The notes under the pieces were generated by a model. It did not search any database, was not told the origin of the DNA, and saw only the letters and a list, made by a program, of their open reading frames with translations. A stretch of 5,813 nt of DNA from JAYENY01 sp964563465 (GTDB taxonomy: Bacteria; Patescibacteriota; Minisyncoccia; Minisyncoccales; PEYH01): positions 1 through 5,813 of the forward strand of contig CAZLVZ010000030.1 in the NCBI GenBank assembly GCA_964563465.1. The letters run 5' to 3'. The translations under genes and the position numbers were made by a program. Below, piece after piece: positions 4,837-5,813 of the stretch. Positions within the stretch are counted from its first letter, which is position 1; the number at the start of each line of letters is the position of its first letter.

Positions 4837-4840
4837 GAAT
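4814..4840 (+). promoter_or_regulatory. Possible promoter P2 for 23S
   Basis: TTGTGA (4814-4819), a 15-base spacer and TAGAAT (4835-4840). The spacer is short and the -35 imperfect. If active it would start near 4847, beyond the leader terminator, and make 23S independent of the switch. Confidence 0.3.
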
Positions 4841-5131
4841 ACACGATTTGGAAAGTTCGTTGATAGCAAAATAGATCCTAAGCAATAAGGAAGCTTAGAA
4901 AGGAAATTGAGGTAATATATTTAAGGACAGATGGTGGATGCCTTGGGACCGGAAGGCGATGAAGGACGTGGCGTGGCTGCGATAATCTTCGGTGAGGTGC
5001 CTAGCAACCTTTGACCCGGAGGTTTCCGAATGGGGAAACCCTATGATGGTTAAACATCATAAACGCTGTTTTCAGCGTAGTGATACCTGGGGAAGTGAAA
5101 CATCTCAGTACCCAGAGGAAAAGAAAAAAAG

Positions 5132-5150
5132 GTCATTGTTTTTCAATGAC
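5132..5150 (+). other. Extra 23S hairpin 1
   Basis: GTCATTG (5132-5138) and CAATGAC (5144-5150) form a perfect 7-bp stem with a T5 loop. It lies between GAGGAAAAGAAA and the conserved CATTCCCTTAGTAGCGG. The matching stretch in E. coli and Bacillus is only about eight bases, so this is an extension of roughly 20 bases. Confidence 0.6.
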
Positions 5151-5248
5151 TCATTCCCTTAGTAGCGGCGAGCGAAACGGGAAATAGCCCAAACTAAATG
5201 TGTGATTTATTACACATTTGGGGTTGTAGGAGAATTCTATCAGGGTAT

Positions 5249-5281
5249 CCGAGCATATAACCTTTCGGGTTATGTGCTCGG
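5249..5281 (+). other. Extra 23S hairpin 2
   Basis: CCGAGCATATAACC (5249-5262) pairs over 14 bp, with one G-U pair, with GGTTATGTGCTCGG (5268-5281) around TTTCG. The segment between GGGGTTGTAGGA and TCTGGAAAG is about 50 bases longer than I recall for Bacillus. It is probably a lineage-specific helix expansion within mature rRNA. Confidence 0.55.
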
Positions 5282-5470
5282 TAACTGCTGAGGAAGAAAT
5301 TTAGGTAAAATTGTTAGTTGAATGCTCTGGAAAGAGCAACCACAGAAGGTGATAGTCCTGTAAGCAAAAATAATTTTACGCTTCTTGGAATTTTTCCTGA
5401 GTACCGTCGGGAATGAGAACTTGGCGGGAATCGAGCTGAACTATCAGCTAAGGCTAAATACTAACCGGTC

Positions 5471-5511
<41 letters not shown>

Positions 5512-5813
5512 GCCCGGTGAGGGCGGTGAAATAGAACCTGAAACCATTTTGTCCACAACGAGTCAGAGCTCGCTTTATGCGGGTGATGGCGTGCTTTTTG
5601 CAGAACGAACCAACGAGTGGCTCTTAACTTTTCGTCTAAGCGGTTTTGCCGCGAAGGCATAGTGAAAGCGAGCGTTAATAGCGCGTTTTGAAAGTTAGGT
5701 GCCGACCCGAAGCCAAGCGATCTTACCTTGGGCAGGATGAATTCAGTCGAAAGACTGGAGGAGGTCCGAACCCGTAGGTCGTGCAATTCCTTGGGATGAC
5801 CTGAGGTAAGCAG

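Overview
The window is A+T-rich bacterial DNA with all recognisable genes on the + strand, very short intergenic gaps and repeated ATGA stop/start overlaps. A 23S rRNA gene with no 16S or tRNA just upstream, several apparently leaderless genes, and a one-gene [FeFe] hydrogenase next to small conserved membrane proteins suggest a member of the Candidate Phyla Radiation (Patescibacteria, perhaps Parcubacteria-like). This placement is inferred from layout only; the 23S sequence would settle it.

Region 1 (1-271): no complete gene. It holds a weak terminator-like hairpin, then a degenerate copy of the promoter and first 22 codons of the hydrogenase gene found later. This fragment runs into a palindromic TTACCGGG/CCCGGTAA element that surrounds a promoter.

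Region 2 (272-1592): a two-gene module. The first gene encodes a GHKL-type ATPase (HATPase_c) with an N-terminal STAS-like region. The second encodes a small STAS-like protein of the DUF4325 type. The ATPase frame carries one in-frame TAG at 1085-1087, where a Trp codon would fit. The frame then continues for 46 codons and ends in an ATGA overlap with the second gene. The module ends in a strong A/T-flanked terminator.

Region 3 (1595-3834): hydA encodes a four-cluster monomeric [FeFe] hydrogenase with all H-cluster ligands. It is translationally coupled to a five-helix membrane protein resembling an ECF-transporter S component. No maturase genes (hydE, hydF, hydG) are in the window.

Region 4 (3950-4624): a small membrane protein of the 'conserved TM helix' / mechanosensitive-channel-like family, probably leaderless.

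Region 5 (4625-5813): a promoter, then about 110 bases that can fold into either a 12-bp antiterminator-like stem or an intrinsic terminator and that contain a 17-codon ORF. A second hairpin, a possible second promoter and the 5' part of a 23S rRNA gene (cut by the window edge) follow.

The most interesting points are the ATPase/DUF4325 module sitting between two copies of the hydA 5' end, its single amber codon, and the attenuator-like leader in front of an apparently unlinked 23S gene.
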